A stretch of DNA of 64,000 nt, from contig JBDUYP010000009.1 of assembly GCA_039944535.1 (NCBI GenBank), positions 186,001 through 250,000 of the forward strand, read 5' to 3'. Below the pieces are notes generated by a model. That model did no database searches, was not told where the DNA came from, and saw only the letters and a program-made list of their open reading frames with translations. Made by a program: the position numbers and the translations under genes. Within the stretch, counting starts at the first letter, position 1. Each line of letters begins with the position of its first letter. Positions 8,262-15,617 of the stretch are shown piece after piece. The DNA is from JAMZMI01 sp039944535. GTDB lineage: Bacteria > Bacteroidota > Bacteroidia > Cytophagales > Cyclobacteriaceae.

Positions 8262-9020
8262 TTATGCTTCAACTCCTTTTCCCTCTTTTATCCAGTCGTA
8301 ACCTTTTTCTTCCAGCTCCAGAGCGAGAGACTTATCACCTGACTTCACAATTTTGCCATTGTGCAAAACGTGAACAAAATCAGGTACGATGTAATCCAGA
8401 AGTCTTTGGTAGTGCGTAACTACGATAGTGGCGTTATCCTTGCTTTTCAGCTTGTTTACACCATCAGCTACGATCCTCAAAGCGTCGATATCCAGTCCTG
8501 AGTCAGTTTCATCAAGGATAGATAAAGTAGGCTCGAGCATAGCCATTTGAAAAACTTCATTTCTTTTTTTCTCACCGCCAGAAAATCCTTCATTTAGTGA
8601 TCTGCTCAACAATGCCTGATCAATTTCGACCAGCTTCATTTTTTCCTTCATCTCTTTTAGGAATGAAACGGCATCTAGAGGTTTAAGTCCTTTGGACTCT
8701 CTTACCTGATTTACTGCTGTTTTTAGGAAATTGGTAGTAGATACGCCTGGGATTTCTACTGGATATTGGAAAGCAAGAAATATCCCTTGACGCGCTCTTT
8801 CTTCAGGGGCAAGTTCCAGCAAATCACTATTCATATATGAGACACTGCCTCCAGTGACTTCATACTCTTCCCTGCCAGCCAAAACAGAAGCCAAGGTGCT
8901 TTTTCCGGAACCATTTGGCCCCATAATAGCATGCACTTCGCCAGCTTTTACTTCAAGGTTAATTCCCTTCAATATTTCTTTGCCTTCTATTGAAGCTTGT
9001 AAGTTTTCGATCTTAAGCAT
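8262..9020 (-). CDS. sufC: SufC ATPase subunit
   Basis: The ABC-type ATPase of the SUF complex, 252 residues. The Walker A motif GPNGSGKST is near residue 34. The SufC-type signature FSGGEKKRNE and the Walker B region ILDETDSGLD, whose glutamate is followed by threonine, are near residues 145-180. It is soluble and works with SufB and SufD rather than as a transporter. It is the second gene of the operon, 18 bases after sufB. Confidence 0.97.
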   Translation of the reverse strand: MLKIENLQASIEGKEILKGINLEVKAGEVHAIMGPNGSGKSTLASVLAGREEYEVTGGSVSYMNSDLLELAPEERARQGIFLAFQYPVEIPGVSTTNFLKTAVNQVRESKGLKPLDAVSFLKEMKEKMKLVEIDQALLSRSLNEGFSGGEKKRNEVFQMAMLEPTLSILDETDSGLDIDALRIVADGVNKLKSKDNATIVVTHYQRLLDYIVPDFVHVLHNGKIVKSGDKSLALELEEKGYDWIKEGKGVEA

Positions 9021-9038
9021 TGTGTTGAATTGTGTTTT

Positions 9039-10481
9039 TTATCCTACGCTTCCTTCAAGCGTGAGAGCCAGGAGTTTTTGTGCTTCTACAGCAAACTCCA
9101 TAGGCAATTTGTTCATTACTTCTTTTGCAAATCCATTTACGATCAGCGCAACAGCACTTTCTTCGTCGATTCCTCGCTGCTGACAGTAAAAGATTTGATC
9201 TTCTCCAATTTTGGAGGTGGTGGCCTCATGCTCCATTTGGGCAGTGTTGTTTTCCACGTCTATGTAAGGGAAAGTGTGGGCACCACATTTGTCACCCATG
9301 AGAAGCGAATCGCACTGAGAAAAGTTTCGTGCATTCTCGGCTCTCTTCATGATGTGTACTTGTCCCCGGTAGCTGTTTTGAGATTTTCCTGCTGATATGC
9401 CTTTTGAAACGATCCTGGATCTGGTGTTTTTACCAATGTGGATCATTTTCGTTCCAGTATCTGCCTGCTGCATGTTGTTGGTGACGGCAACAGAGTAAAA
9501 CTCACCAACAGAGTAATCACCTTTAAGAATACAAGATGGATACTTCCATGTGACAGCCGAGCCTGTTTCTACTTGCGTCCAGCTAATTTTAGAATGGTCG
9601 CCAGCACAGATGCCTCTTTTGGTTACAAAGTTGTAAATACCACCTTTGCCATTTTTATCTCCAGGGTACCAGTTCTGAACGGTGGAGTATTTCACTTCAG
9701 CCTTTTCCATAGCGTAAATCTCTACCACTGCTGCATGAAGTTGGTTTTCGTCACGCATGGGAGCGGTACAGCCTTCTAAGTAGGAAACATACGATCCTGG
9801 CTCAGCTACAATCAGGGTTCTCTCAAACTGGCCGGTATTTGCGGCATTGATTCTAAAGTAAGTAGAAAGCTCCATTGGGCATCTAACGCCCTTTGGAATG
9901 TAACAGAAAGAACCGTCTGAAAATACAGCCGAATTGAGAGCTGCAAAGTAATTATCAGTGGCAGGTACAACCGAACCTAAATATTTTTTGATCAACTCCG
10001 GGTGCTCTTTTACTGCTTCACTAAAGGAGCAGAAAATAATACCGAGTTCAGAAAGTGTCTCTTTGAAGGTGGTAGCTACTGAAACAGAGTCGATTACTGC
10101 ATCTACAGCCACGCCGGTCAACCTTTTTTGTTCTTGAAGTGAAATGCCCAAACGCTCAAATGTCTTCAGCAACTCGGGATCAATTTCGTCAAGGCTCTGA
10201 GCTTGATTTTTCTTAGGAGCAGAGTAGTATTTAACAGCCTGGTAATCAATCTTTGGGTATTTCAGATTGGGCCATCTTGGCTCAGTCATTTCTAACCAAT
10301 GTCTGAAGGCTTTTAACCTCCACTCCAAAAGCCATTCAGGTTCGCCTTTTTTGGCAGATATGAACCTTACAATATCTTCATTGATACCAAGAGGAGCTTC
10401 ATCAGCCTCAAAGTCAACGGACCATCCATGTTCGTATTCTTTGGAAGTAAACTCCTCTAAAATTTGGTCGTCTTTACTCAT
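9039..10481 (-). CDS. sufB: SufB scaffold subunit
   Basis: SufB (480 residues) is the main scaffold on which the nascent Fe-S cluster is built. Visible family blocks include FSDGSFCYIPKGVRCPMELS, YLEGCTAPMRDENQLHAAVV and, near the C-terminus, CDSLLMGDKCGAHTFPY followed by HEATTSKIGEDQIFYCQQRG. Length matches SufB rather than SufD. It is the first gene of the operon, with a promoter-like TACTTTTG box and an overlapping inverted repeat about 60 bases upstream. Confidence 0.97.
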   Translation of the reverse strand: MSKDDQILEEFTSKEYEHGWSVDFEADEAPLGINEDIVRFISAKKGEPEWLLEWRLKAFRHWLEMTEPRWPNLKYPKIDYQAVKYYSAPKKNQAQSLDEIDPELLKTFERLGISLQEQKRLTGVAVDAVIDSVSVATTFKETLSELGIIFCSFSEAVKEHPELIKKYLGSVVPATDNYFAALNSAVFSDGSFCYIPKGVRCPMELSTYFRINAANTGQFERTLIVAEPGSYVSYLEGCTAPMRDENQLHAAVVEIYAMEKAEVKYSTVQNWYPGDKNGKGGIYNFVTKRGICAGDHSKISWTQVETGSAVTWKYPSCILKGDYSVGEFYSVAVTNNMQQADTGTKMIHIGKNTRSRIVSKGISAGKSQNSYRGQVHIMKRAENARNFSQCDSLLMGDKCGAHTFPYIDVENNTAQMEHEATTSKIGEDQIFYCQQRGIDEESAVALIVNGFAKEVMNKLPMEFAVEAQKLLALTLEGSVG

Positions 10482-10532
10482 ACTGAGTGGTTTGATTTCT
10501 TGTCTAGTTGTTTAACCTTTCAGCAGTCAAAC

Positions 10533-10571
10533 TGTTACGCAAAAGTAACACTTATTTAAAGTAATTCTAAA
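10533..10571 (-). promoter_or_regulatory. SUF operon promoter with overlapping palindrome
   Basis: On the minus strand, TACTTTTG at 10547-10540 fits the Bacteroidota -7 box TAnnTTTG. TTTA at 10571-10568, exactly 20 bases upstream, is a near match to the -33 TTTG. An inverted repeat, TGTTAC-N6-GTAACA (10533-10550), covers the -7 box and could be a repressor site. Positions are from pattern only. Confidence 0.55.
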
Positions 10572-10607
10572 TAAGAAATCAAATAAACGACCCTTCCTAA
10601 AAGCTTT

Positions 10608-11069
10608 TTAGAATTGAAGGTGTCTGTTAAGACTTTCTTCTAAAGAGATGAAAGTTTCGGTTCTCTCAATGCCTTCCACTTTTTGGATTTTATCGTGTAG
10701 CACATCTTTTAGGTGCTTAGTGTCTTTGCAATGAATCTTGATGAAGATATTATAATCTCCAGTTGTATAATGAACCTTAACGATCTCCGGAATTTTTCTT
10801 AATAAGTCCACAACCTGATCATAAAGAGAACTTTTCTGCAGATATATTCCCATAAAACAGGTAACGTCGTAACCAAGTTTGGAATAGTCCATTTGAAGTG
10901 TGGTGCCCTGTACAACACCCATTTCCTCAAGTTTTTTCATTCTAACGTGTACTGTGCCGCCAGAGACAAAAACCTTTTTTGCAACCTCAGTGTAAGGGAT
11001 TTTTGCATCATCCATCAAAAGATTGAGGATTTTGAGGTCTATATTATCAATTTCGTAATTCTTACTCAT
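10608..11069 (-). CDS. Lrp/AsnC-family transcriptional regulator
   Basis: A 153-residue DNA-binding regulator with an N-terminal winged helix-turn-helix (about residues 7-55, containing DLKILNLLMDDAKIPYTEVA) and a C-terminal RAM ligand-binding/oligomerisation domain with VHYTTGDYNIFIKI near residues 98-112. Members respond to amino acids. It lies 126 bases upstream of sufB on the same strand, but sufB has its own promoter-like box, so they are probably separate transcripts. A well-formed promoter lies 41 bases ahead of its ATG. Confidence 0.92.
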   Translation of the reverse strand: MSKNYEIDNIDLKILNLLMDDAKIPYTEVAKKVFVSGGTVHVRMKKLEEMGVVQGTTLQMDYSKLGYDVTCFMGIYLQKSSLYDQVVDLLRKIPEIVKVHYTTGDYNIFIKIHCKDTKHLKDVLHDKIQKVEGIERTETFISLEESLNRHLQF

Positions 11070-11109
11070 TTTAGAAGACTGATTTTTTAAATACGCAATG
11101 AATACTATG

Positions 11110-11141
11110 CAATTTTAGATGAGATATAAATATTAACCAAA
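11110..11141 (-). promoter_or_regulatory. Promoter of the Lrp/AsnC gene
   Basis: Minus strand: an exact TTTG (11141-11138), a 20-base spacer, then TAAAATTG (11117-11110), one mismatch from TAnnTTTG. This is the best-formed Bacteroidota-type promoter in the window and lies just ahead of the Lrp/AsnC start. Confidence 0.6.
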
Positions 11142-11154
11142 TTTATTAAAAAAT

Positions 11155-11186
11155 TTTTAAAATTATTCAAGTTCTTCTTAGTTTTG
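11155..11186 (+). promoter_or_regulatory. Promoter of tRNA-like RNA copy 1
   Basis: TAGTTTTG at 11179-11186 matches TAnnTTTG exactly. TTTT at 11155-11158, 20 bases upstream, is a near match to TTTG. Transcription would begin near 11191, where the sequence shared with copy 2 starts. Confidence 0.5.
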
Positions 11187-11223
11187 AGTCATCAAAAGAT
11201 TCTTAAACGAAAGAATCACACAC

Positions 11224-11379
11224 TGTAGGGTGATGAAATTGGCAGACATGCCCTCCTGTCTCGGGGGTGGAGATAAGGGATAAATCCCGGATGCTTCAAG
11301 GGTGCTCTAGTTTTAGAGCGATCTTGAAGCATCGGGGGCTAACCGCTCTGTGGAGGTTCGAATCCTTCCCCTACAGCCA
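11224..11379 (+). ncRNA. tRNA-like RNA with giant branched variable region, copy 1
   Basis: The ends fold as a tRNA. The acceptor is TGTAGGG (11224-11230) with CCCTACA (11369-11375), then G and an encoded CCA (11377-11379). The D-arm has stem ATG/CAT and the sequence GAAATTGGCAGACA, very like bacterial tRNA-Leu. The anticodon arm is CCCTC, loop CTGTCTC, GGGGG (11251-11267), with an apparent GTC anticodon. The T-arm GGAGG, loop TTCGAAT, CCTTC is at 11352-11368. Between the anticodon and T arms lie 84 bases (11268-11351) instead of 4-21. They contain a short GGGA/TCCC hairpin (11277-11288) and a long hairpin (11290-11333). The anticodon, the pyrimidine at position 37 and the insert argue against an ordinary elongator tRNA. 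I do not recognise the family. Confidence 0.75.
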
Positions 11380-11412
11380 TCATTTTTGGGTTAATGTTGT
11401 TTATTTGAATCT

Positions 11413-11447
11413 GGTCGAAGTAGGGGTGCTTCGGCCTTTTTCTTTTT
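11413..11447 (+). terminator. Terminator of tRNA-like RNA copy 1
   Basis: GGTCGAAG (11413-11420) pairs with CTTCGGCC (11429-11436), with one T-G wobble, followed by TTTTTCTTTTT. Confidence 0.85.
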
Positions 11448-11449
11448 AT

Positions 11450-11644
11450 AGGCTTCTAGCAGCATTACTAAGTGTCGTTGCGGCATGAATCAAGCCATTC
11501 TTATATTGTTTATTAAAATGCGTTTTTTGTTGATCAAATTTTGAATCACCTAACAAAACAACTAATTCGTTGATTTTTTCACTTTTATTTAAAATTTTTA
11601 TTGAAATAATTGCAACGTTAGAATGTTTCTGTTACGTTTGTCAT
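11450..11644. other. Spacer between the two tRNA-like units, no gene seen
   Basis: About 195 AT-rich bases separating the two units. The only thing I can support is the copy 2 promoter at its right end. A 19-codon frame (11485-11544) has no supporting features. Confidence 0.6.
11609..11640 (+). promoter_or_regulatory. Promoter of tRNA-like RNA copy 2
   Basis: TACGTTTG at 11633-11640 matches TAnnTTTG exactly, with ATTG 20 bases upstream (11609-11612). It sits at nearly the same distance from the shared leader as the box of copy 1, although the sequence around it is not conserved. Confidence 0.5.
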
Positions 11645-11677
11645 ATCAAAAGATTCTTAAACGAAAGAATCACACAC

Positions 11678-11827
11678 TGTAGGGTGATGAAATTGGCAGA
11701 CATGCCCTCCTGTCTCGAGGGTGGAGATAAAGGATAAATCCTGGGTGCTTCAAAGTATTTTTCGGAATATTTTGAAATATCAGGGGCTAACCGCTTCGTG
11801 AAGGTTCGAATCCTTCCCCTACAGCCA
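11678..11827 (+). ncRNA. tRNA-like RNA with giant branched variable region, copy 2
   Basis: Same fold as copy 1: acceptor 11678-11684 with 11817-11823, G, then encoded CCA (11825-11827). The anticodon arm CCCTC/GAGGG (11705-11721) is fully paired, with the same loop CTGTCTC. The T-arm GAAGG/CCTTC (11800-11816) is perfect. The 78-base insertion holds AGGA/TCCT around the same TAAA loop (11731-11742) and an 11-bp hairpin (11749-11759 with 11766-11776). The distal part of that hairpin differs from copy 1 yet still pairs. The maintained pairing suggests both copies are functional RNAs rather than tRNA debris. Whether either is aminoacylated cannot be told from sequence. Confidence 0.75.
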
Positions 11828-11860
11828 TCATTTTTGGGTTAATGTTGTTTATTTGAAATT

Positions 11861-11895
11861 GGTCGAAGTAGGGGTGCTTCGACCTTTTTCTTTTT
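11861..11895 (+). terminator. Terminator of tRNA-like RNA copy 2
   Basis: GGTCGAAG (11861-11868) pairs perfectly with CTTCGACC (11877-11884), followed by TTTTTCTTTTT. The wobble pair seen in copy 1 is a Watson-Crick pair here. Confidence 0.88.
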
Positions 11896-12018
11896 ATGCC
11901 CTCCAACAACTGTGGATATTCATTCACCCTTACTTTCACTTTCTAACTTATTTCGTTGACCAACATTACTCAAGTTGACTGATAATTTTATATTTAAGGG
12001 ATAAACCCAATATATATT

Positions 12019-13707
12019 ATGAGCGCACATCCCTGGCTTGAAAACTACCCCAAAGAAGTACCGCAGACGATAGATGCGGATACCTATGACAATATTCCTG
12101 ATCTGATTGCCGAGTCAACGGCTAAGTATGCCGATAAGCCGTCATACGAAAACATGGGTAAGATTTTGACCTTTGCCCAACTGGATGCGTACTCTAACCA
12201 GTTTGCCTCCTACCTTCAGAATGTATTGAAATTGAAGAAAGGAGATAAGGTGGCCATACAGATGCCTAATATTTTACAAAACCCAATAGCTATCCACGGG
12301 GTACTGAAGGCCGGGATGGTTGTGGTCAATACCAATCCATTATATACGCCTTCAGAAATGAAGCACCAATTTCGGGATTCCGGTGCAAAGGCGATTGTAA
12401 TTTTATCAAACTTCGCATGTAATCTGGAGGAGATCATAGAAGAAACGGATATAGAGCATGTGGTGATCACTCAATTGGGCGATATGCTGGGAGGGCTGAA
12501 GGGAACTCTGGTCAATTTTGTAGTTAAGTATGTGAAGAAGATGGTTCCCGGGTTTAACCTACCGCAGGCGGTTCCTTTTAAAAAGGCGTTATCGAGAGGC
12601 GCGGAACATGAACTGCAAAAGCCAAAGATTGATAAAAAAGATTTAGCATTTCTGCAGTATACAGGAGGTACCACAGGAGTATCAAAAGGAGCAATGCTGT
12701 CTCATAGAAATCTTATAGCGAACTTATTGCAGGTAGAAGCATGGCTAAAGCCGGCTGGTCTAAAGTATGGTGAGGAGAAGTTTATTGCAGCTCTGCCCTT
12801 GTATCACATTTTTGCGCTTACGGCACATTCATTGTTTACAGCACGCATTGGCGCTTCAAATGTGCTCATTACCAATCCAAGAGATATGAAAGGGTTTATC
12901 AAGGAACTCTCTAAGCACGACTACAACGTATTTACAGGGGTAAATACATTGTTTAATGGATTGCTGAACACTGAAGGTTTTGCTGAACTAAATCACTCTG
13001 CAGCCAAGGTGGTGCTGGCTGGAGGGATGGCTTTGCAGCGATCTGTATTTGACCGATGGTATGAGGTGACCGGCACCATGATATCAGAGGCATATGGCCT
13101 TACGGAAACGTCTCCCGGATTGTGTATCAATCCTTCAGGAGATATGAATAGAGTAGGCACGATAGGTATGCCTTTGCCGAGCACGGAAGTAGTGCTGCTT
13201 GATGATGACGGCAATTCTGTGGCTACTGGAGAGAAAGGTGAGTTGTGCTGTAAAGGTCCTCAGGTGTTTTCTGGGTATTGGCAAAAGAAGGAAGAATCGG
13301 AGGAAAGCTTTATCAATGGATATTTCAAAACTGGTGATGTTGCTACAATGGATCCAGATGGATATTTCAGGATAGTTGACCGCAAAAAAGAAATGATTCT
13401 GGTGTCTGGTTTTAACGTTTATCCAAATGAGGTCGAAGATGCGGTGGCATTGCACCCTAAGGTGCTTGAGGTGGGAGCTATTTCCGTTCCGGATTCTAAA
13501 TCCAATGAGGCTGTAAAAATCTATGTAGTCAAGAAAGATCCTTCACTCACTGAGGATGAAATCCGAGAGTTTTGCAAGGAAAAGCTTACTGGCTATAAAT
13601 GTCCGAAGCATGTAGCATTTGCGGACGAACTCCCCAAATCAAACGTGGGTAAAATCCTTCGCAGAATTATTAGAGAAAAGGACTTGAAAGAAAATACCTA
13701 TAACTAA
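12019..13707 (+). CDS. fadD: Long-chain fatty acid CoA ligase (FadD-type)
   Basis: An acyl-adenylate-forming enzyme (562 residues) that activates long-chain fatty acids to acyl-CoA with ATP, at or near the inner membrane. The AMP-binding P-loop YTGGTTGVSKGAMLSHRN is near residues 214-231, EAYGLTETSP near 358, and YFKTGDVATMDPDGYFRIVDRKK near 438-460. From the first residues (WLENYP) to the end it follows the layout and length of E. coli FadD (561). It stands alone, 122 bases after the terminator of the second tRNA-like RNA. Confidence 0.94.
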   Translation: MSAHPWLENYPKEVPQTIDADTYDNIPDLIAESTAKYADKPSYENMGKILTFAQLDAYSNQFASYLQNVLKLKKGDKVAIQMPNILQNPIAIHGVLKAGMVVVNTNPLYTPSEMKHQFRDSGAKAIVILSNFACNLEEIIEETDIEHVVITQLGDMLGGLKGTLVNFVVKYVKKMVPGFNLPQAVPFKKALSRGAEHELQKPKIDKKDLAFLQYTGGTTGVSKGAMLSHRNLIANLLQVEAWLKPAGLKYGEEKFIAALPLYHIFALTAHSLFTARIGASNVLITNPRDMKGFIKELSKHDYNVFTGVNTLFNGLLNTEGFAELNHSAAKVVLAGGMALQRSVFDRWYEVTGTMISEAYGLTETSPGLCINPSGDMNRVGTIGMPLPSTEVVLLDDDGNSVATGEKGELCCKGPQVFSGYWQKKEESEESFINGYFKTGDVATMDPDGYFRIVDRKKEMILVSGFNVYPNEVEDAVALHPKVLEVGAISVPDSKSNEAVKIYVVKKDPSLTEDEIREFCKEKLTGYKCPKHVAFADELPKSNVGKILRRIIREKDLKENTYN

Positions 13708-13715
13708 ATATTGGT

Positions 13716-14519
13716 TTAATATCTGAAATTGCCCTTCAGAGAATTGAAGGGAATGGTAATTCTGGTTGGCCCTTCAGAATATGCTGCGATTTCATAGCTG
13801 TTGTAGTAGAATATGAGCCCTTTATCACTGAAACCGAAATTGTCAGTTAGTTCGAAGTTGTCTTTATCAAACAAGTATCCGGCTGAGCTGAGGTTTTCTT
13901 CTGCGTCGATGTTTTTCTGATCTCTGAATAACTCTTCTGCAATTACTTTGATCGCTTGCCTGTCTCGGAAAAATGAACTCAGCTTACTTATCTCTTTTCC
14001 TTTGGTTGAGATGTTGGAATATATGGTTTCTGTGAGGTTGTGCGCACCACCAGAATAGGTTTCAACTTCAAAAGCCAAAGAGATAAAATCATCGCTGGTA
14101 TAGGAGACTTTAGAGTCAAAAGTGATATACCAGGGTGTTTTGCTTTCTGGAAATTCTTTTTTGAAGTCCGTGTAGCTTTTCACAAAGGCTCCCATGATTT
14201 GATTGATGCTTTGCTCTGTGTTGCTATTCATCACATAACCTGCAAGAAGTTCGCGCACCTTTCGGTCAATCACATCATTCAGTTTTTGATACCCTTTTTG
14301 CGATTTTGAGAATTTGGGAAAACTTACGGATGCCTTGCTGCAGTCGTCATTGACACAAGGAGATTCCTTTTTGATTTTAGTTTCTAATTTATAGGCGAGG
14401 GGTTTGGTTACTTGATTTTCAGTAGCAGAAGTGTCCTTGGTTTCGGACTCCTTGGTGCCCGAATTATCACAACTGAAAACACTTATCAGGAGAATGACCA
14501 TAATTAACGACTTTTTCAT
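13716..14519 (-). CDS. Lipoprotein with RsiV-like DUF3298/DUF4163 region
   Basis: An envelope lipoprotein of about 267 residues. From the ATG at 14519 it begins MKKSLIMVILLISVFSC, a lipoprotein signal with the modified cysteine at residue 17; the 25 codons upstream to 14594 add nothing signal-like. The mature part resembles DUF4163/DUF3298 proteins: DSKVSYTSDDFISLAFEVETYSGGAHN near the middle and DKGLIFYYNSYEIAAYSEG near the end, as in RsiV-type lysozyme-binding domains. No sigma factor is adjacent. The family call is moderate. Confidence 0.8.
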   Translation of the reverse strand: MKKSLIMVILLISVFSCDNSGTKESETKDTSATENQVTKPLAYKLETKIKKESPCVNDDCSKASVSFPKFSKSQKGYQKLNDVIDRKVRELLAGYVMNSNTEQSINQIMGAFVKSYTDFKKEFPESKTPWYITFDSKVSYTSDDFISLAFEVETYSGGAHNLTETIYSNISTKGKEISKLSSFFRDRQAIKVIAEELFRDQKNIDAEENLSSAGYLFDKDNFELTDNFGFSDKGLIFYYNSYEIAAYSEGPTRITIPFNSLKGNFRY

Positions 14520-14639
14520 GTATTGCATCGATCTGTGTTGGTTTGGTAATAAGAATTTGACTCTTTTTGCGACAGCTTTAATCGTGAGGCTCAAATCTCA
14601 TGGATAAAAAAACCAAAAGGAAATAAACAATACGTAACG

Positions 14640-15518
14640 ATGAATTTAAATTCAAAACTTTTCATACTTGCCTTAATCGTCAGTCTTTCTCTCTCTGCTC
14701 AAACTGATACAACATATTGGACTAAAGGAGGATTTGGGTCTGTCACATTCTCGCAAGTGTTCCTCAGCAATTGGGCTGGTGGTGGTCAATCATCAGTAGC
14801 TGTCAATGGAGTTATGAATCTTTTTGCGAATTACAAAAAGGAAAGATCTACATGGGAAAATAGTCTCGACCTTGGTTATGGTTTGATCAGACAAGGTCGC
14901 CATGGTTCAATGATCAAGTCTGATGACAAAATTAACCTTGTATCTAAGTTTGGGTACAAAATCCAGAATGATAATGAAAAATGGTTTTACAGTGGTCTAT
15001 TGGATTTTAGAACACAGTTTGCCGAAGGTCTCGCTGTAGATGAGACTACTGGGAGAAGAAATGTGGTCATTTCAGATTTTTTTGCTCCGGCATATTTGAC
15101 AGTCGGTCTTGGGGTGGATTACAAGCCTGGGTCTGCATGGTCGTTTAACTATATCCCACTAACAGGAAAGTTCACATTTGTTAATAACCAGGCTTTGGCT
15201 GATGCGGGAGCATTTGGAGTGCCTGCTGGTAGTAAAGCCAGAGGTGAACTTGGTTCGTATTTAAGGATAAAGTATGCTGATGAAATCGTTAAAAATGTAA
15301 CACTCGATTCGAGAGTAGAACTCTTTTCGAATTATGTAAATGATTTTGGCCTTCTGGATGTCAACTGGCAAAACACCATTTCTATGAAAGTGAATGAATA
15401 CCTGACAGCAAACTATACCTTTCAATTGATTTATGATAAAGACATAAGTGGAGAGGTGCAGACGAAAAGTGTTTTTGGTGCGGGGCTGAGTTACGCTTTC
15501 GGAGCAAAAAAAGGATAG
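14640..15518 (+). CDS. DUF3078 domain-containing outer-membrane-like protein
   Basis: A 292-residue exported protein with a signal peptide (about residues 1-20, ending LSLSAQ) and a beta-strand-rich body. The family opening TYWTKGGFGSVTFSQVFLSNWAGGG, where aromatic and glycine residues alternate, identifies DUF3078, a Bacteroidota family thought to form small outer-membrane beta-barrels. It is divergent from the lipoprotein gene upstream (120 bases between starts) and is followed by a clear terminator. No substrate or function is known. Confidence 0.85.
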   Translation: MNLNSKLFILALIVSLSLSAQTDTTYWTKGGFGSVTFSQVFLSNWAGGGQSSVAVNGVMNLFANYKKERSTWENSLDLGYGLIRQGRHGSMIKSDDKINLVSKFGYKIQNDNEKWFYSGLLDFRTQFAEGLAVDETTGRRNVVISDFFAPAYLTVGLGVDYKPGSAWSFNYIPLTGKFTFVNNQALADAGAFGVPAGSKARGELGSYLRIKYADEIVKNVTLDSRVELFSNYVNDFGLLDVNWQNTISMKVNEYLTANYTFQLIYDKDISGEVQTKSVFGAGLSYAFGAKKG

Positions 15519-15551
15519 GGTAGATATCTACTTATTTCAATGTAATTTCTT

Positions 15552-15577
15552 AGGCGAAACTTTTGTTTCGCCTTTTT
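15552..15577 (+). terminator. Terminator after the DUF3078 gene
   Basis: AGGCGAAAC (15552-15560), loop TTTT, GTTTCGCCT (15565-15573) and a T-run to 15577 form a perfect 9-bp terminator 34 bases after the stop codon. Confidence 0.92.
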
Positions 15578-15617
15578 CGTAATCACTTCGCTCTGCAATA
15601 ATCAGAGTTAAACTTTT

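Larger units (their letters stand above)
11191..11449 (+). repeat. Diverged duplicated unit, copy 1
   Basis: This stretch and 11645-11897 are two copies of one unit. From 5' to 3' each has a leader hairpin (GATTCTT, six-base loop, AAGAATC), the tRNA-like RNA, a near-identical stretch of about 30 bases beginning TCATTTTTGGG, and a terminator. Most differences lie in stem sequences inside the RNA and are largely compensatory. Confidence 0.85.
11645..11897 (+). repeat. Diverged duplicated unit, copy 2
   Basis: Second copy of the unit at 11191-11449, offset by 454 bases. The leader, D-arm, anticodon arm, T-arm and terminator are almost identical to copy 1, while the distal stem of the insertion differs completely in sequence but keeps its pairing. 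Confidence 0.85.

Noticed and set aside
11485..11544. 19-codon frame between the tRNA-like copies
   Set aside because: No promoter, no conserved features and typical chance length in AT-rich DNA.
11224..11827. tmRNA or group I intron-containing tRNA
   Set aside because: tmRNA lacks an anticodon arm and has a coding tag; group I introns need about 200 bases or more and core pairings that are absent here.
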